Source: an uncultured Flavobacteriales bacterium (GTDB taxonomy: Bacteria > Bacteroidota > Bacteroidia > Flavobacteriales > Crocinitomicaceae). Taken from it: a DNA stretch of 64,000 nt. The position numbers were made by a program, and so were the translations under genes. The stretch is taken from assembly GCA_946482515.1 (NCBI GenBank), contig CAMLRS010000013.1, forward strand, positions 1 through 64,000, in the 5' to 3' direction. The notes below the pieces were generated by a model, which was not told the DNA's origin, did not search any database, and worked only from the letters and a program-made list of their open reading frames with translations. Shown here piece by piece: positions 8,408 through 17,739 of this stretch (positions are counted from its first letter, which is position 1; each line of letters opens with the position of its first letter).

Positions 8408-10036
8408 ATGTCAAACGCAATTTTCCAGGTTCCGGTGGCCGTGAATGAGCCGGTAAAACCCTATGTACCGGGTTCACCCGAGCACACTGCCCTGCTGGCG
8501 GAATACAACAAGCTTTACAATCAGCAACCTATCGAGGTTCCTTTATACATTGGCGGAAAGGAAATCACCACCTCCAACCGCAAACCGATGTCGCCGCCGC
8601 ATGAGCATGCGAAAGTGATCGGTCATTTCCACTACGGTGATGCGAGCCACGTTTCGCAAGCGATTGATGCTGCCCTGGCAGCGCGCGAGCAATGGGCCAA
8701 CCTGCCGTGGGAACAACGCGCAGCTATTTTCCTTAAAGCCGCCGACCTGCTTGCAGGACCGTTCCGCAACCGCATGAACGCAGCAACGATGCTCGGGCAA
8801 TCCAAAAACGTATTCCAGGCAGAAATCGACGCGGCATGTGAGCTGATCGACTTTTTCCGCTTCAACGTGCAGTACATGACGCAGATCTACAAAGATCAGC
8901 CGGAATCGCTTCCGGGCATGTGGAACCGTTTGGAGTACCGTCCGCTGGAAGGATTCGTATTTGCCGTAACGCCGTTCAATTTTACGTCTATCGCTGCCAA
9001 CCTCTGCGCCGCTCCGGCCATGATGGGGAACGTAGTGGTATGGAAACCGGCTGAGTCGCAGATGTACTCTGCCCAGGTGATCATGGAGCTTTTCAAAGCT
9101 GCCGGCGTACCGGATGGCGTGATCAACATGGTTGCCGTTGACGGACCAGTTGCCGGCGACGTGGTATTCAAACACAGAGCGCTTGCAGGTTTGCATTTCA
9201 CCGGATCAACAGCCGTTTTCCGTCACTTGTGGAAAGAGATCGGCAACAACATCGAAGGCTACCGCTCGTACCCGCGCATCGTGGGCGAAACGGGTGGAAA
9301 GGACTTCGTGATGGTACACAAATCCGCTAACGCAGCCGAAGTAGCTACAGCGCTTTCCCGTGGTGCATTCGAATTCCAGGGACAAAAATGCTCTGCCGCT
9401 TCCCGTGCTTACATTCCACAGAACCTCTGGCCGGAAGTAAAGCGTATCCTTGTGGAGCAGGTGAATTCCTTCAAAATGGGATCGCCGGCCGATACCTCCA
9501 ACTTTGTCAACGCCGTGATCGATGGTCGTGCATTCGATAAGATTGCCGGTTACATCGATTTCATCAAATCACAGTCCGATGCTGAGATCATTGCCGGTGG
9601 TAACTACGATAAATCCGTGGGGTATTTCATCGAGCCAACGGTGGCCGTTACAACCAACCCGAAATTCCGCACCTTGTGTGAAGAGATCTTTGGGCCTGTA
9701 ATGACGATTTACGTTTACCCGGAAAACGAATTTGAAGCAACCCTGAAGCTGCTCGACGAAACCTCCGATTACGCGCTCACAGGATCTATTATGTCGAACG
9801 ACCGCTACGCCGTTCAAACTGCTACCAAAGCGCTCGAGAACGCAGCCGGAAACTTCTACATCAACGACAAGCCAACCGGTGCCGTTGTTGGTCAGCAGCC
9901 ATTCGGTGGTGCACGCGGTTCGGGTACAAACGACAAAGCCGGAGCTGCAATGAACCTCCTGCGCTGGGTTTCCGCCCGCACGATCAAAGAAACATTCGTT
10001 CCGCCGACAGATTACCGTTACCCGTTCCTTGGATAA
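8408..10036 (+). CDS. pruA: L-glutamate gamma-semialdehyde (P5C) dehydrogenase
   Basis: The enzyme oxidises glutamate-5-semialdehyde to glutamate with NAD, the second step of proline breakdown. From 8408 the protein is 542 residues, the length of the single-function ALDH4-type enzyme. Visible aldehyde dehydrogenase motifs include the VTPFNFTSIAANL region, GSTAVF after the coenzyme loop, the general base Glu in VGETGGKD, the catalytic Cys in FQGQKCSAAS and the C-terminal QQPFGGARGSGTNDK typical of P5C dehydrogenases. An in-frame extension to 8153 runs through the hairpin repeats and is rejected. No proline dehydrogenase gene is adjacent. Confidence 0.95.
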   Translation: MSNAIFQVPVAVNEPVKPYVPGSPEHTALLAEYNKLYNQQPIEVPLYIGGKEITTSNRKPMSPPHEHAKVIGHFHYGDASHVSQAIDAALAAREQWANLPWEQRAAIFLKAADLLAGPFRNRMNAATMLGQSKNVFQAEIDAACELIDFFRFNVQYMTQIYKDQPESLPGMWNRLEYRPLEGFVFAVTPFNFTSIAANLCAAPAMMGNVVVWKPAESQMYSAQVIMELFKAAGVPDGVINMVAVDGPVAGDVVFKHRALAGLHFTGSTAVFRHLWKEIGNNIEGYRSYPRIVGETGGKDFVMVHKSANAAEVATALSRGAFEFQGQKCSAASRAYIPQNLWPEVKRILVEQVNSFKMGSPADTSNFVNAVIDGRAFDKIAGYIDFIKSQSDAEIIAGGNYDKSVGYFIEPTVAVTTNPKFRTLCEEIFGPVMTIYVYPENEFEATLKLLDETSDYALTGSIMSNDRYAVQTATKALENAAGNFYINDKPTGAVVGQQPFGGARGSGTNDKAGAAMNLLRWVSARTIKETFVPPTDYRYPFLG

Positions 10037-10065
10037 TCCGGCGAATCGTTATCAATAATAAAAAA

Positions 10066-10091
10066 AACGTCCTTGCTTTGGTGAGGACGTT
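10066..10091. terminator. Intrinsic terminator after pruA
   Basis: The 8-bp stem AACGTCCT/AGGACGTT has a 10-nt loop, an A-run before it and a T-run after it. It starts 29 bp past the pruA stop. Confidence 0.85.
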
Positions 10092-10140
10092 TTTGTTTTC
10101 AATCAATTGCGTTCCTTTATGCGACCAACTACCAGTCGAT

Positions 10141-10794
10141 ATGGATTACGAGAAAAAATACCCGATCACGCAGCAGCCCGGTGATTTTGTGCTGGCACGA
10201 TGGACGCGAGGCTATAAGCATGTGGAAGTGTACTACCACGATCAATTGATCGGAGAAGTTCAGGGTGCAGCCAAACTGAAAAACGGTGTTCGCATTCAGA
10301 ACGATTTATTGAATACGGTTGAACTGCGTCTTTCGGAAAAACCCATTGTGCTCGACATTATCGTAGATGGATTTCACAGCCCTGTTAATAATAGTCATCC
10401 GGTCAAAGAGCTGAAAAAAAGCGCGGTTTTCTTCTGGATGATTTTCGCTTTTGGCTTGATGGGAAGCTTAATGGAAGGGATTTCAGTTGGTGTGAACCCA
10501 ATTGGAATGATCGTTAGCTCAATTAACCTGTTGATCATCGGTGTTTACCTGATGGCCGCCCTTACCGTGCGTAAAGGCCTTGCGTGGGGCTATTTCACCG
10601 GTTTTGGGATGTTCAGCCTGATGTACGTGCTTTCGTTGTTCAGTTTATTAAACCCCGGTTTATTCGTCATTATCATCTTCCTCGTACGCACGGCATTTCT
10701 GGTGTTCCTCATCATCAACATGAAACACGCCATCGCTACGATCAAACACAAGAAGTACAACCAACCGGTGAATGATCTCGTGGATCGTTTCTGA
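10141..10794 (+). CDS. Membrane protein of unknown function, four C-terminal helices
   Basis: I do not recognise the family. The protein is 217 residues from MDYEKKYPI at 10141. The first about 95 residues are soluble, with a beta-rich pattern (ARWTRGYKHVEVYY, IQNDLLNTVELRL). Four hydrophobic helices follow, including FFWMIFAFGLMGSLM and VIIIFLVRTAFLVFLI, and a short basic tail. The start at 10141 avoids running through the preceding terminator, as the in-frame upstream start at 10078 would. It is alone between pruA and two lipoprotein genes. The soluble domain may sense or bind something at the membrane, but that is speculation. Confidence 0.7.
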   Translation: MDYEKKYPITQQPGDFVLARWTRGYKHVEVYYHDQLIGEVQGAAKLKNGVRIQNDLLNTVELRLSEKPIVLDIIVDGFHSPVNNSHPVKELKKSAVFFWMIFAFGLMGSLMEGISVGVNPIGMIVSSINLLIIGVYLMAALTVRKGLAWGYFTGFGMFSLMYVLSLFSLLNPGLFVIIIFLVRTAFLVFLIINMKHAIATIKHKKYNQPVNDLVDRF

Positions 10795-10869
10795 TCCCTT
10801 ATCGCAGTGGTGAAGCTGTCGATTTTTGAAAATGGCATATCTTTTGAAAGGAACCGCGAAAACTAACAC

Positions 10870-11280
10870 ATGAAGTATATTTTACCACTATTGTTCTTAA
10901 CGCTTCTTGTTGGCTGCAACAAAGACCGCGAAGACTTTTCCGACCACCCCGAATTAGTCGGCGATTACGACTGGACGTACACCCAGCTTTCTTCCACCCA
11001 GTTGATGACCAAAGAAAACGGCGGTACACCTCACGGCTTGCGATTCTTCAAAAACGGGAAAGTATTTGCGTTCAAGGAAGGCAAGTTGTTCAAAAAAGGC
11101 ATCGTTGAAGACATCCGCCAGGAGTCGAACGGGCAGGTCGTTGTCCAGGTGAAGCTCAAAGAGCTCAATTCCATGGATTTCGTGTATGCCAACAACCAGC
11201 TCACCGCGCGCAAATTCCCTTATGGAGACATCAACATCCTGTCGCCGGATATGGTCGTTAACGTTTTTCAAAAGAAGTAA
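10870..11280 (+). CDS. Putative lipoprotein
   Basis: This is a 136-residue protein with a lipoprotein signal: hydrophobic residues 3-14, then a LVGC lipobox with Cys16, followed by NKDREDF. The mature part has a simple beta-rich pattern with a LRFFKNGKVFAFKEG segment, similar to small lipocalin-like proteins of Bacteroidota, but no family is firmly recognised. It is followed after 3 bp by another lipoprotein gene, so the two are likely co-transcribed. Confidence 0.7.
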   Translation: MKYILPLLFLTLLVGCNKDREDFSDHPELVGDYDWTYTQLSSTQLMTKENGGTPHGLRFFKNGKVFAFKEGKLFKKGIVEDIRQESNGQVVVQVKLKELNSMDFVYANNQLTARKFPYGDINILSPDMVVNVFQKK

Positions 11281-11283
11281 GCC

Positions 11284-11730
11284 ATGAACTACATTGTATC
11301 AGCATTCATAGGCCTGTTGCTCCTGACCACGGCCTGCAAAAAGAAAAAATTCACCCACGATGCCGCGATTACCGCAACGAGCTGCGATCTCTGCAGCTAC
11401 GCCGACAGCCTCGAAGGAACGTATACCGGCGAAGTTACGGGCGTCAATTATCCGCAGCCGCACATCCAGTCGGTGACCTTCGAACACATTTTCCTCGGAT
11501 TCAACAGTCCGATCGATTCCACGACCATGTTCCTGCGTAAAACCATGGTGGATTCCACGGCCAATACAACGACCATCGATACAATTGCCATTCGTTCGCG
11601 ATTGGGCAGGACCTACGATGACGAGCCCGGACTCACCATCCTGACGTATTATGGCTACACGACTTTCCACTCCGGTCTGGACGATTCGTGGCAGACGGTG
11701 ATTTACAAAGAATTCGAAGGTGTTCGCTGA
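11284..11730 (+). CDS. Putative lipoprotein
   Basis: This 148-residue protein has a lipoprotein signal peptide ending TTAC (Cys18), followed by KKKKF. Early in the mature protein is an SCDLCSYADSLEGTYTGEV segment with two cysteines three residues apart, then a beta-strand pattern. No family is recognised. It starts 3 bp after the previous lipoprotein gene and ends 33 bp before the large membrane protein at 11764, so the three may form one unit. Confidence 0.68.
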   Translation: MNYIVSAFIGLLLLTTACKKKKFTHDAAITATSCDLCSYADSLEGTYTGEVTGVNYPQPHIQSVTFEHIFLGFNSPIDSTTMFLRKTMVDSTANTTTIDTIAIRSRLGRTYDDEPGLTILTYYGYTTFHSGLDDSWQTVIYKEFEGVR

Positions 11731-11763
11731 TTGACGTTTGCTGCATTTGGTTAATTTTAGCCC

Positions 11764-13479
11764 ATGCAGCTACAACGCTCCCTTTCCTTCTGGTCCTTAC
11801 TGATCGTTGCCGCAACGGCGCTGATCATGCGGTGCACGTACTTCACAAACGAAAGTAAGAACGGCTACAACGCCACCACGTGGGACGCACTTGGGTATTA
11901 CATGTACCTGCCGGGATTCTTCATCTACGACGATGTCAAAGAGCTGAAATGGTTCCCGGAAATGGATTCTACCTACCAAATGTCGGGTGGGAATCTCTAC
12001 CAGGCGAGCGAGCTGGATCAGGGCGGTTACGTGTTCAAATACTTCGGTGGCGTAGCGATCATGGAATTGCCGTTTTTTGCCATCGGACATGGCGTTGCAT
12101 TGCTCACCGACGCTCCGGAAGACGGATTTTCCTGGCCGTATCAATACGCGATCATTTTCGGGGCCGTGTTCTGGTTCATCGTTGGTTGCATGATCCTGCG
12201 AAAAGTGTTGCTGCGGTTTTATTCCGAAACCATCACAGCATTAACCCTTTTGTTGATCGGATTGGCAAGCAATGTTTTGCAATACGTGAGCGTCGACGGA
12301 GCGATGAGCCACTCATTCATTTTCCCGCTTTACGCAGCCATGTTGTGGTACACACTGCGTTGGCATGAACAACCGAAGGTGCGAACAGCTTTGCTGATCG
12401 GTTTGATCGCGGGAGTAGCCATGATTTCCCGTCCGACGGAAATGATCATCATTTTCATCCCGATCTTATGGGGACTGGATCCTTCCGGAAAGCTCAAAAC
12501 CAAATGGCAGCTCGTAAAAGCGCACCGTTTGCATGTGTTGTGGGCCATGGTCGGCGGAATCCTGGGCGTGCTGCCACAGTTGCTCTACTGGAAATACGCC
12601 ACCGGTTCCTGGGTCTACGATGTGGGTAGCAAATGGTACTTCCTGAATCCCTGGTTCCGCGTGCTGTTCGGTTTCGAAAAAGGCTGGTTCGTTTACACAC
12701 CGATCGCGATTTTCATGGTGCTTGGATTGTTCTTTCTGAAAGGAAGACCGTTCCGGAAAGCGGTCATGACCTTCTGCTTGCTGAATATCTGGATCATCAT
12801 TGCCTGGTCTGATTGGCGTTACGGAGCAAGTTATTCCACCCGTGCGCTCGTACAAAGCTACCCGGTGTTTGCCTTGGCATTGGCCGCATTCCTGGAGCGA
12901 TTTTTCGTTGGACGGAAACGCTGGGTTTTTCTCACAGCCGGAGCTTACCTCATCGTTGTCAACCTGTTCCAGATCGGACAATACAACAGGACCGTATTGC
13001 ATTACGATCATATGAGCTACCAGTACTACAAAGCTATTTACCTTGACTGGAACCCGACACCGCTCGATTTCAGCTTGTTGGATACGGATGAGAAGCCAGA
13101 CGAATCGGATTTGCAATTGGTGAAAACACTGCACTTCGATCACGATACCGTAACGGCGAAAATGGGGCAGGAGTTCGGAGCCGGAAATTACCCGATCACC
13201 AACGAACGCTGGCTGAAAACCACGCTGGTCATCCGTTCCGTGAAAGGCAAAAACGCCACCTTCCTCACGCTGAAATGCTTCAGCAAAGACAAAGTGATCA
13301 AAGAAAAACGCTTCCGTTTTGCCACGCCGGGCAGCCAGGACAATGTTCCGATGACCTATGCCTGTTACCTGCGCCTGCCGGATGAAAAAGCAGACCGTGT
13401 GGCTATCGGCATTGATTGCTACGACCAATACAAAGGACGGAAAGCCCGCTTGACAGTAGCAGGATTCACCGGGAAATAA
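11764..13479 (+). CDS. Polytopic membrane protein, GT-C glycosyltransferase-like
   Basis: This is a 571-residue inner-membrane protein with about ten hydrophobic helices followed by a soluble C-terminal part of about 130 residues. It is a clear paralog of the protein at 35185-36966. Shared landmarks are an early GYYMYLP.FF loop, a RPTEMII segment, PQLLYWK, a G.WFVYTP segment, WRYGASYSTR and a YDHMSY motif after the last helix. The general layout, with an acidic loop after helix 1 and many helices, resembles GT-C enzymes that use lipid-linked sugars. No diagnostic PMT or ArnT motif could be confirmed, so activity is inference. Confidence 0.65.
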   Translation: MQLQRSLSFWSLLIVAATALIMRCTYFTNESKNGYNATTWDALGYYMYLPGFFIYDDVKELKWFPEMDSTYQMSGGNLYQASELDQGGYVFKYFGGVAIMELPFFAIGHGVALLTDAPEDGFSWPYQYAIIFGAVFWFIVGCMILRKVLLRFYSETITALTLLLIGLASNVLQYVSVDGAMSHSFIFPLYAAMLWYTLRWHEQPKVRTALLIGLIAGVAMISRPTEMIIIFIPILWGLDPSGKLKTKWQLVKAHRLHVLWAMVGGILGVLPQLLYWKYATGSWVYDVGSKWYFLNPWFRVLFGFEKGWFVYTPIAIFMVLGLFFLKGRPFRKAVMTFCLLNIWIIIAWSDWRYGASYSTRALVQSYPVFALALAAFLERFFVGRKRWVFLTAGAYLIVVNLFQIGQYNRTVLHYDHMSYQYYKAIYLDWNPTPLDFSLLDTDEKPDESDLQLVKTLHFDHDTVTAKMGQEFGAGNYPITNERWLKTTLVIRSVKGKNATFLTLKCFSKDKVIKEKRFRFATPGSQDNVPMTYACYLRLPDEKADRVAIGIDCYDQYKGRKARLTVAGFTGK

Positions 13480-13496
13480 AACCCTCTTCACAAAAA

Positions 13497-13523
13497 AAAG
13501 CGGCGCTCATGGAGCACCGCTTT
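13497..13523 (-). terminator. Intrinsic terminator between convergent genes
   Basis: AAAGCGGCGCTC pairs with GAGCACCGCTTT (one mismatch) around a 3-nt loop. The A-run on its left gives a U-tract for minus-strand transcripts, so it mainly ends the C25 protease gene. It may also stop the plus-strand gene. Confidence 0.75.
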
Positions 13524-13567
13524 CATATTGAACCCTGATTTCGGAACTTGCTTTCCGCAGGCAGGTC

Positions 13568-16500
13568 TTAGTGTTTGATAATCTTTTGTTGAGCGATTGC
13601 TGCTCCTGATCGTACTTCCACGACATAGAAACCGGCTGCAAAAGTGGAGCTGTTCACCACCAGTTTGCCATTCGCATGACGGTCGTTCTGGTAAACGATT
13701 CTGCCAGCCGCATCACGAACGATGATGGATGGAGCCGTGCTGAACTGGTCGCCGATATCGATGGTCAATTCGTCGTTTACCGGGTTCGGATATACGTTCA
13801 GGTGAATAACCGTCTGATCGGCAACTTCAAGAAAACTTGCAGGTGGAAATACGATGTTGTCGAGCCATGCTGCATCGCTTCCCGATTCGACACTTTCGTC
13901 TTTTCGGAAAGTCCATGTGAACGTATGAGTACCGGCTGAAACCGCATAAGTGGAAGGGCTCCAGTCTTGTTCACCCGACCAGTTGTCCATTTCTGTTCCG
14001 TCGATTGAGAAGACCAGGAAATCATAACCTTCTTCGGAAGAAACTTTCTTCATGAAGCTGATTTCGTCGGGAGACTGCACATTCAGTTGAATGGATAAAT
14101 CCGTTTCCTGATTGTCATTGATTCCTCCGGATTTACTGCAATAAGCGCCTTCATAAGGATTTTCCGACGTCGTGATCCAGTTCTGCGGCCCGGAATGGTT
14201 CCAGTTGAACGCCTCGAATGAATTGGTCTCGAAATCCTCGTCGAACAAGCCAACCGGGATCTCGAAGATTTTTGAATCGGAATAAGCGGCATCACCCACG
14301 ACGTTTGTTACGGAAACGATCGTTCCGTAAGGAGTCGAAGCAGAAACCGTTATGCCATAAGTTCCTGTAACGGTATTGCCAACCTGGATCAAACCGGTAT
14401 TCGATGAGCCCGAAGTAATCGTCAGATGATCAGATGATCCTGTGGTCAATGAACCGGTACTGGCGTTCAATGCCGCATGACCGTTGTTTTTTGCTGTAAT
14501 GGAAAGTACGGCCGATTCGCCTGCGTCCAGATGTCCATTGTTGTTGCCTTGTGAATCGTCGATTGTTAAGGTCAGAACTTCTACTTCAGGGGCGTTAACG
14601 GTCACATAAATGTGATACGTCCAGGTGTGGGCAGCATCGTCTGTAATGGTGAGCAGGAAATCGATCACATGCTGATCCGGAACGTTGTTGGCTACCTGGT
14701 AGCCGTAAGACGCCGTGATCATTTCGATGTCGCCGGCATTGATCGTTCCCCAGTTCTCGGTATTGTCGGTGATCGTAACATATGTATCTGTTGTGCTCAA
14801 CGTGGCTACCACGTTATTGCCGGCAAGGTCGCCCACATTTTTCAGCTCAACGTCCAGTACGATGGTTTCGTTGTAATCAACGGAATTGTTGTTGTTGCCG
14901 GCAGCATCGTCGTGTGCATGCGCATTCAGAACGATGTAATCGGTATTGCTTGGCGCAATGATCTCAACCGTTCCGAAATACGGCTGCTTGTTTTGTTTCG
15001 TCACCACAACATCCAGTTCTCCGACGTTTGCAACAGCTGCAAAGTTCAGCACAACGCTGCTGGAAACTCCCGTGTAGCGCGCATCCAGTAAAACGCCATC
15101 CTGCGATACCGCAACGTAAGCGTGCGGCTCGGCATTAACGGTCAGGCTGGTTACGCCGATCACTTCAGTCGGAACGTGCGTAACAATCATCGGAGCTGCC
15201 TGTTTGAAGTAGGTCATCAGCGACGGATCACCCATCAAATGGTAGATTTCCCAGTAGTAATGCGTAAATCCTGAACCGCTGGCAGTAACGGCCATGTTTC
15301 CGGAGAAAATGAATTGCGATTGCGTCACGTACCAGTTATCGGTCGATTCGCCGTTCTGGTGGAATGCGCAGTCGTACATCCCCAGGTTATTGGCATCGTA
15401 GACAGGATTGACCACCACGGCCTTGCTTCCAACACCGAAATCGTAATCCTCGTCCCAGTAGGAAACATTCGATCCGCCGATATAGCCGATCGCTCCTTTG
15501 TTAGCAGCGCGCATCAGGCTTTCGCCAAAGCAGGTTTGTACCGTAAATGTATTGGTGAGGCAGCAGTTTCCGATCATGGTCGGGTACTTGTGGCTGTTGG
15601 TCAGCGATGATACATCCGAAACAGCAAGTGATGGATCTGCCCAGCCTTCTTCATAGCCGTGTGCAGTATAATTCACAAAACAGGCACCTGCATTGAGGGC
15701 ACTTTTGATCGCGCCTTCCACATTGCCTTCCGATTCGGGGTAGAGCCACGTCGATGTATTGAATCCGTTGCCTGTATTGAAATACGTTGAAGTTCCGTAG
15801 TTGATTTGTCCGTTACCGTAGGTTGGCGCCATGGAACCATCTACGCCTGAGATCATGATCGCATTGTCCAGGAACGCATCATCCGGGAAGAGGTATTTTT
15901 CGTACTCGATAGTTTTATCGATCTGTGGCTGCAATTCGCTCACGTTATTAGCCGAAAAACGACCGTAGTAAACCTCCGGGAAGTAATCATTTCCGCCGTC
16001 GTATTCGCAGTAATACAGGTCGGTTACGTGTCCGCCACCAGAAGCCTGTCCCGGAAAAGACGGAACCTGGTCGATATCGCCGACAAACAACACATAAGAT
16101 GGTGCTGGATCGTTAGGTGTGGCATTGGTGTAAAGTCCTTGCAGGTAGGCTTTGATCGAAGCTGTTGTAGTGCCTACTGCCGGGTTATTGGTATAAGCTT
16201 CGATCACTTTGAAACCTTTCAGGGTTTTCCACTCGACAAAAGGCTGCAAAGCGTTCTCGAACATCGGATCGGAAACGATCACGTAGGTTGTAGGATATGT
16301 AACAATCAGGTCTTTGGTCGTTTCGGTTTCTTTATACCCGATGATGCTCTGAAAGCTGTTGTCGAACAGCTCGGATCGGTATTTTTTCTGCTGTTCCTGC
16401 TGTAGGTTCTTGTCAACCTTTTTGAACGAAATGGTTACCGTGATTTCGGTAATTACTTTCAGCTCATTTGTAACCGGGTTGTAGGAAAAAGGGGCGATGC

Positions 16501-17011
16501 GCAGGCGACCGATGGTCTTGGAACGCATTTTTCCCAGCGTTTCCACAATCGCTACAGGGTCGTTCGAAAAAGCATTCATTGCATAGGCCGATTCGATGTA
16601 GTGGAACGGAACGTTCGCTGCATCTTCACTTTTGCTGATAGACGGCTGGTTTGGAAACACTTTCAACCCTCCGAAATTGTCCAGGTCGATCGTTTCGGTT
16701 TTCTGATCGGCAACCGTTACCACCACTTCGGCACCGGCCGGAATGTGGATCAGCTGATAAAACATCGGCAGTTCCGGTGTTCCGGGTTTGGCATCACTGG
16801 AATAGTTGGAAACGGAGATCTGGTTAAAGCTGCCTTTCGGCGTGTCGATTTTGTTCAGCGAAAGACCCGATAATTGGTTTTTTACCACAATGGCCGACTC
16901 TGAAACGGAGAGAATTTCAGCGGAGGTTGTCGACTGGTGAAGCTGGATCTGCTGTTGCCCGAATAACGAGCTGCTATACAGCAATAATCCTAGGAATACA
17001 GTTCTTTTCAT
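13568..17011 (-). CDS. Gingipain-like cysteine protease (C25) with T9SS signal
   Basis: This is a secreted peptidase of 1147 residues. In order it has a signal peptide (1-18), a propeptide-like beta domain (to about 220) and a C25 catalytic domain (about 240-590) with His in NYTAHGYEEGW (about 451) and Cys in IGNCCLTNTF (about 483-484). Repeated Ig-like domains follow, then a jelly-roll region near 930-1060 (LFDEDFE...AWLDNIVF) like the cleaved-adhesin domains of gingipains, and a type A T9SS domain (VYPNPVNDEL... to KIIKH). It is probably processed and held on the cell surface. Specificity cannot be read from the sequence. Confidence 0.9.
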   Translation of the reverse strand: MKRTVFLGLLLYSSSLFGQQQIQLHQSTTSAEILSVSESAIVVKNQLSGLSLNKIDTPKGSFNQISVSNYSSDAKPGTPELPMFYQLIHIPAGAEVVVTVADQKTETIDLDNFGGLKVFPNQPSISKSEDAANVPFHYIESAYAMNAFSNDPVAIVETLGKMRSKTIGRLRIAPFSYNPVTNELKVITEITVTISFKKVDKNLQQEQQKKYRSELFDNSFQSIIGYKETETTKDLIVTYPTTYVIVSDPMFENALQPFVEWKTLKGFKVIEAYTNNPAVGTTTASIKAYLQGLYTNATPNDPAPSYVLFVGDIDQVPSFPGQASGGGHVTDLYYCEYDGGNDYFPEVYYGRFSANNVSELQPQIDKTIEYEKYLFPDDAFLDNAIMISGVDGSMAPTYGNGQINYGTSTYFNTGNGFNTSTWLYPESEGNVEGAIKSALNAGACFVNYTAHGYEEGWADPSLAVSDVSSLTNSHKYPTMIGNCCLTNTFTVQTCFGESLMRAANKGAIGYIGGSNVSYWDEDYDFGVGSKAVVVNPVYDANNLGMYDCAFHQNGESTDNWYVTQSQFIFSGNMAVTASGSGFTHYYWEIYHLMGDPSLMTYFKQAAPMIVTHVPTEVIGVTSLTVNAEPHAYVAVSQDGVLLDARYTGVSSSVVLNFAAVANVGELDVVVTKQNKQPYFGTVEIIAPSNTDYIVLNAHAHDDAAGNNNNSVDYNETIVLDVELKNVGDLAGNNVVATLSTTDTYVTITDNTENWGTINAGDIEMITASYGYQVANNVPDQHVIDFLLTITDDAAHTWTYHIYVTVNAPEVEVLTLTIDDSQGNNNGHLDAGESAVLSITAKNNGHAALNASTGSLTTGSSDHLTITSGSSNTGLIQVGNTVTGTYGITVSASTPYGTIVSVTNVVGDAAYSDSKIFEIPVGLFDEDFETNSFEAFNWNHSGPQNWITTSENPYEGAYCSKSGGINDNQETDLSIQLNVQSPDEISFMKKVSSEEGYDFLVFSIDGTEMDNWSGEQDWSPSTYAVSAGTHTFTWTFRKDESVESGSDAAWLDNIVFPPASFLEVADQTVIHLNVYPNPVNDELTIDIGDQFSTAPSIIVRDAAGRIVYQNDRHANGKLVVNSSTFAAGFYVVEVRSGAAIAQQKIIKH

Positions 17012-17221
17012 AAGTTTTAGTTCGTGATTTTGAGTATAATAGTTGCCGTAAAATAGTCATTTTTCTACGCCGGGGAACGTGTTTATTTTTTAACTCTTGA
17101 AATCTCATTTGGTTGCCTTTATCATGAAAAATGGCTCACAATCAACAAGAGCTTAAGATAAATCAAAAAAATCGTTGAAACTATAAACTTCAGGATTGTA
17201 ATGCCAGCGTTAATTCATTGC

Positions 17222-17475
17222 AACAAACCTGTCCTCCTGAGATCCTAAAATCCTGACATCTTGAGGTCTTGAAATCCTTGTCTCCCCAATGTCCGGCACA
17301 ACGAATTGATAATCAAACACCATTACTGCATTTGTCTCCCGACTGTCTGTTTCTATCTTCATTCACCAAAAACCTCTACCTAGCGGCAGACAGGCGCAGG
17401 CAAGGTCAAACCATCAAAAACCTGCTTGCCGCAACATCTTCTGGCATCCTGAAATCTTGATGTCCAGAAGTCCAC
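17222..17475. repeat. Word-like intergenic repeat region
   Basis: The gap after the C25 protease start contains many near-copies of 8-12 nt words such as ATCCTGAAATCTTG, CTTGAGGTCTTG and GTCCAGAAGTCC, plus a GGCAGACAGGCGCAGGCA stretch near 17385. Short open frames here carry no recognisable protein pattern. The same vocabulary appears at 20404-20465 and 29974-30088. The stretch from 17012 to 17221 shows nothing I can name. Confidence 0.55.
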
Positions 17476-17480
17476 TTTTT

Positions 17481-17518
17481 CTTATAACTACGTTATAAGG
17501 GGTTTTGCCGCGGCAAAA
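17481..17518. promoter_or_regulatory. Two perfect palindromes upstream of the rtcB leader
   Basis: CTTATAAC-TAC-GTTATAAG (17481-17499) is a perfect 8-bp inverted repeat with a 3-nt spacer. Four bp further lies TTTTGCCGCGGCAAAA (17503-17518), a perfect 16-bp palindrome with no loop, which therefore looks like a protein-binding site rather than a hairpin. They stand about 40-75 bp before a -7 motif, a typical place for an activator or repressor. Confidence 0.6.
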
Positions 17519-17557
17519 AATTCAAATCAATCGACAACCGTTTCATTTTTTATGCGT

Positions 17558-17565
17558 TACATTTG
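17558..17565 (+). promoter_or_regulatory. Candidate -7 promoter element of the rtcB leader
   Basis: TACATTTG fully matches TAnnTTTG and is the same octamer as before pruA. A transcript would begin near 17572, about 35 nt before the small ORF. A good -33 TTTG is not visible. Confidence 0.5.
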
Positions 17566-17606
17566 TCGACGATTACAAGTATTAACGCATTAAAAACCGA
17601 AGCAAC

Positions 17607-17684
17607 ATGTTCAAATTACACGCAACATTAGGAGCTCCAACTGGTCTGGGAACCGGTGTGCTCGGGCTTTGGGTTCTTCACTAG
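17607..17684 (+). CDS. 25-codon ORF in the rtcB leader, possible leader peptide
   Basis: ATG at 17607 and TAG at 17682-17684 enclose a 25-residue peptide starting MFKLHATLGA and ending GLWVLH. Its second half is Gly/Leu-rich and hydrophobic. The ORF sits between a TACATTTG promoter motif and a strong terminator hairpin 26 nt after the stop, all upstream of rtcB. This arrangement resembles attenuator leader peptides. Alternatives are a small membrane peptide or a non-coding RNA in which the ORF is chance. Nothing I know matches the peptide. Confidence 0.4.
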   Translation: MFKLHATLGAPTGLGTGVLGLWVLH

Positions 17685-17710
17685 CGATCAGTAAAACTAT
17701 CAGCATATGA

Positions 17711-17739
17711 AAATCCGGAGCCATTGAGGTTTCGGATTT
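17711..17739 (+). terminator. Intrinsic terminator in the rtcB leader
   Basis: AAATCCGGAGCC (17711-17722) pairs with GGTTTCGGATTT (17728-17739) over 12 bp with two G-U pairs and a 5-nt loop, followed by a T-rich tail. It would end the leader transcript about 105 bp before the rtcB start. The loop-proximal GGAGC could instead pair with GCTCC inside the small ORF (17633-17637); this is a weak alternative. Confidence 0.75.

Noticed and set aside
12466..13491. 341-codon antisense open frame
   Set aside because: It is opposite a clear membrane-protein gene and has no start context or recognisable domain.
17269..17460. 63-codon open frame before rtcB
   Set aside because: It runs through the word-like repeat region, and its composition (Ser, Leu, Gln) follows the repeats. 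No promoter or conserved pattern is seen.
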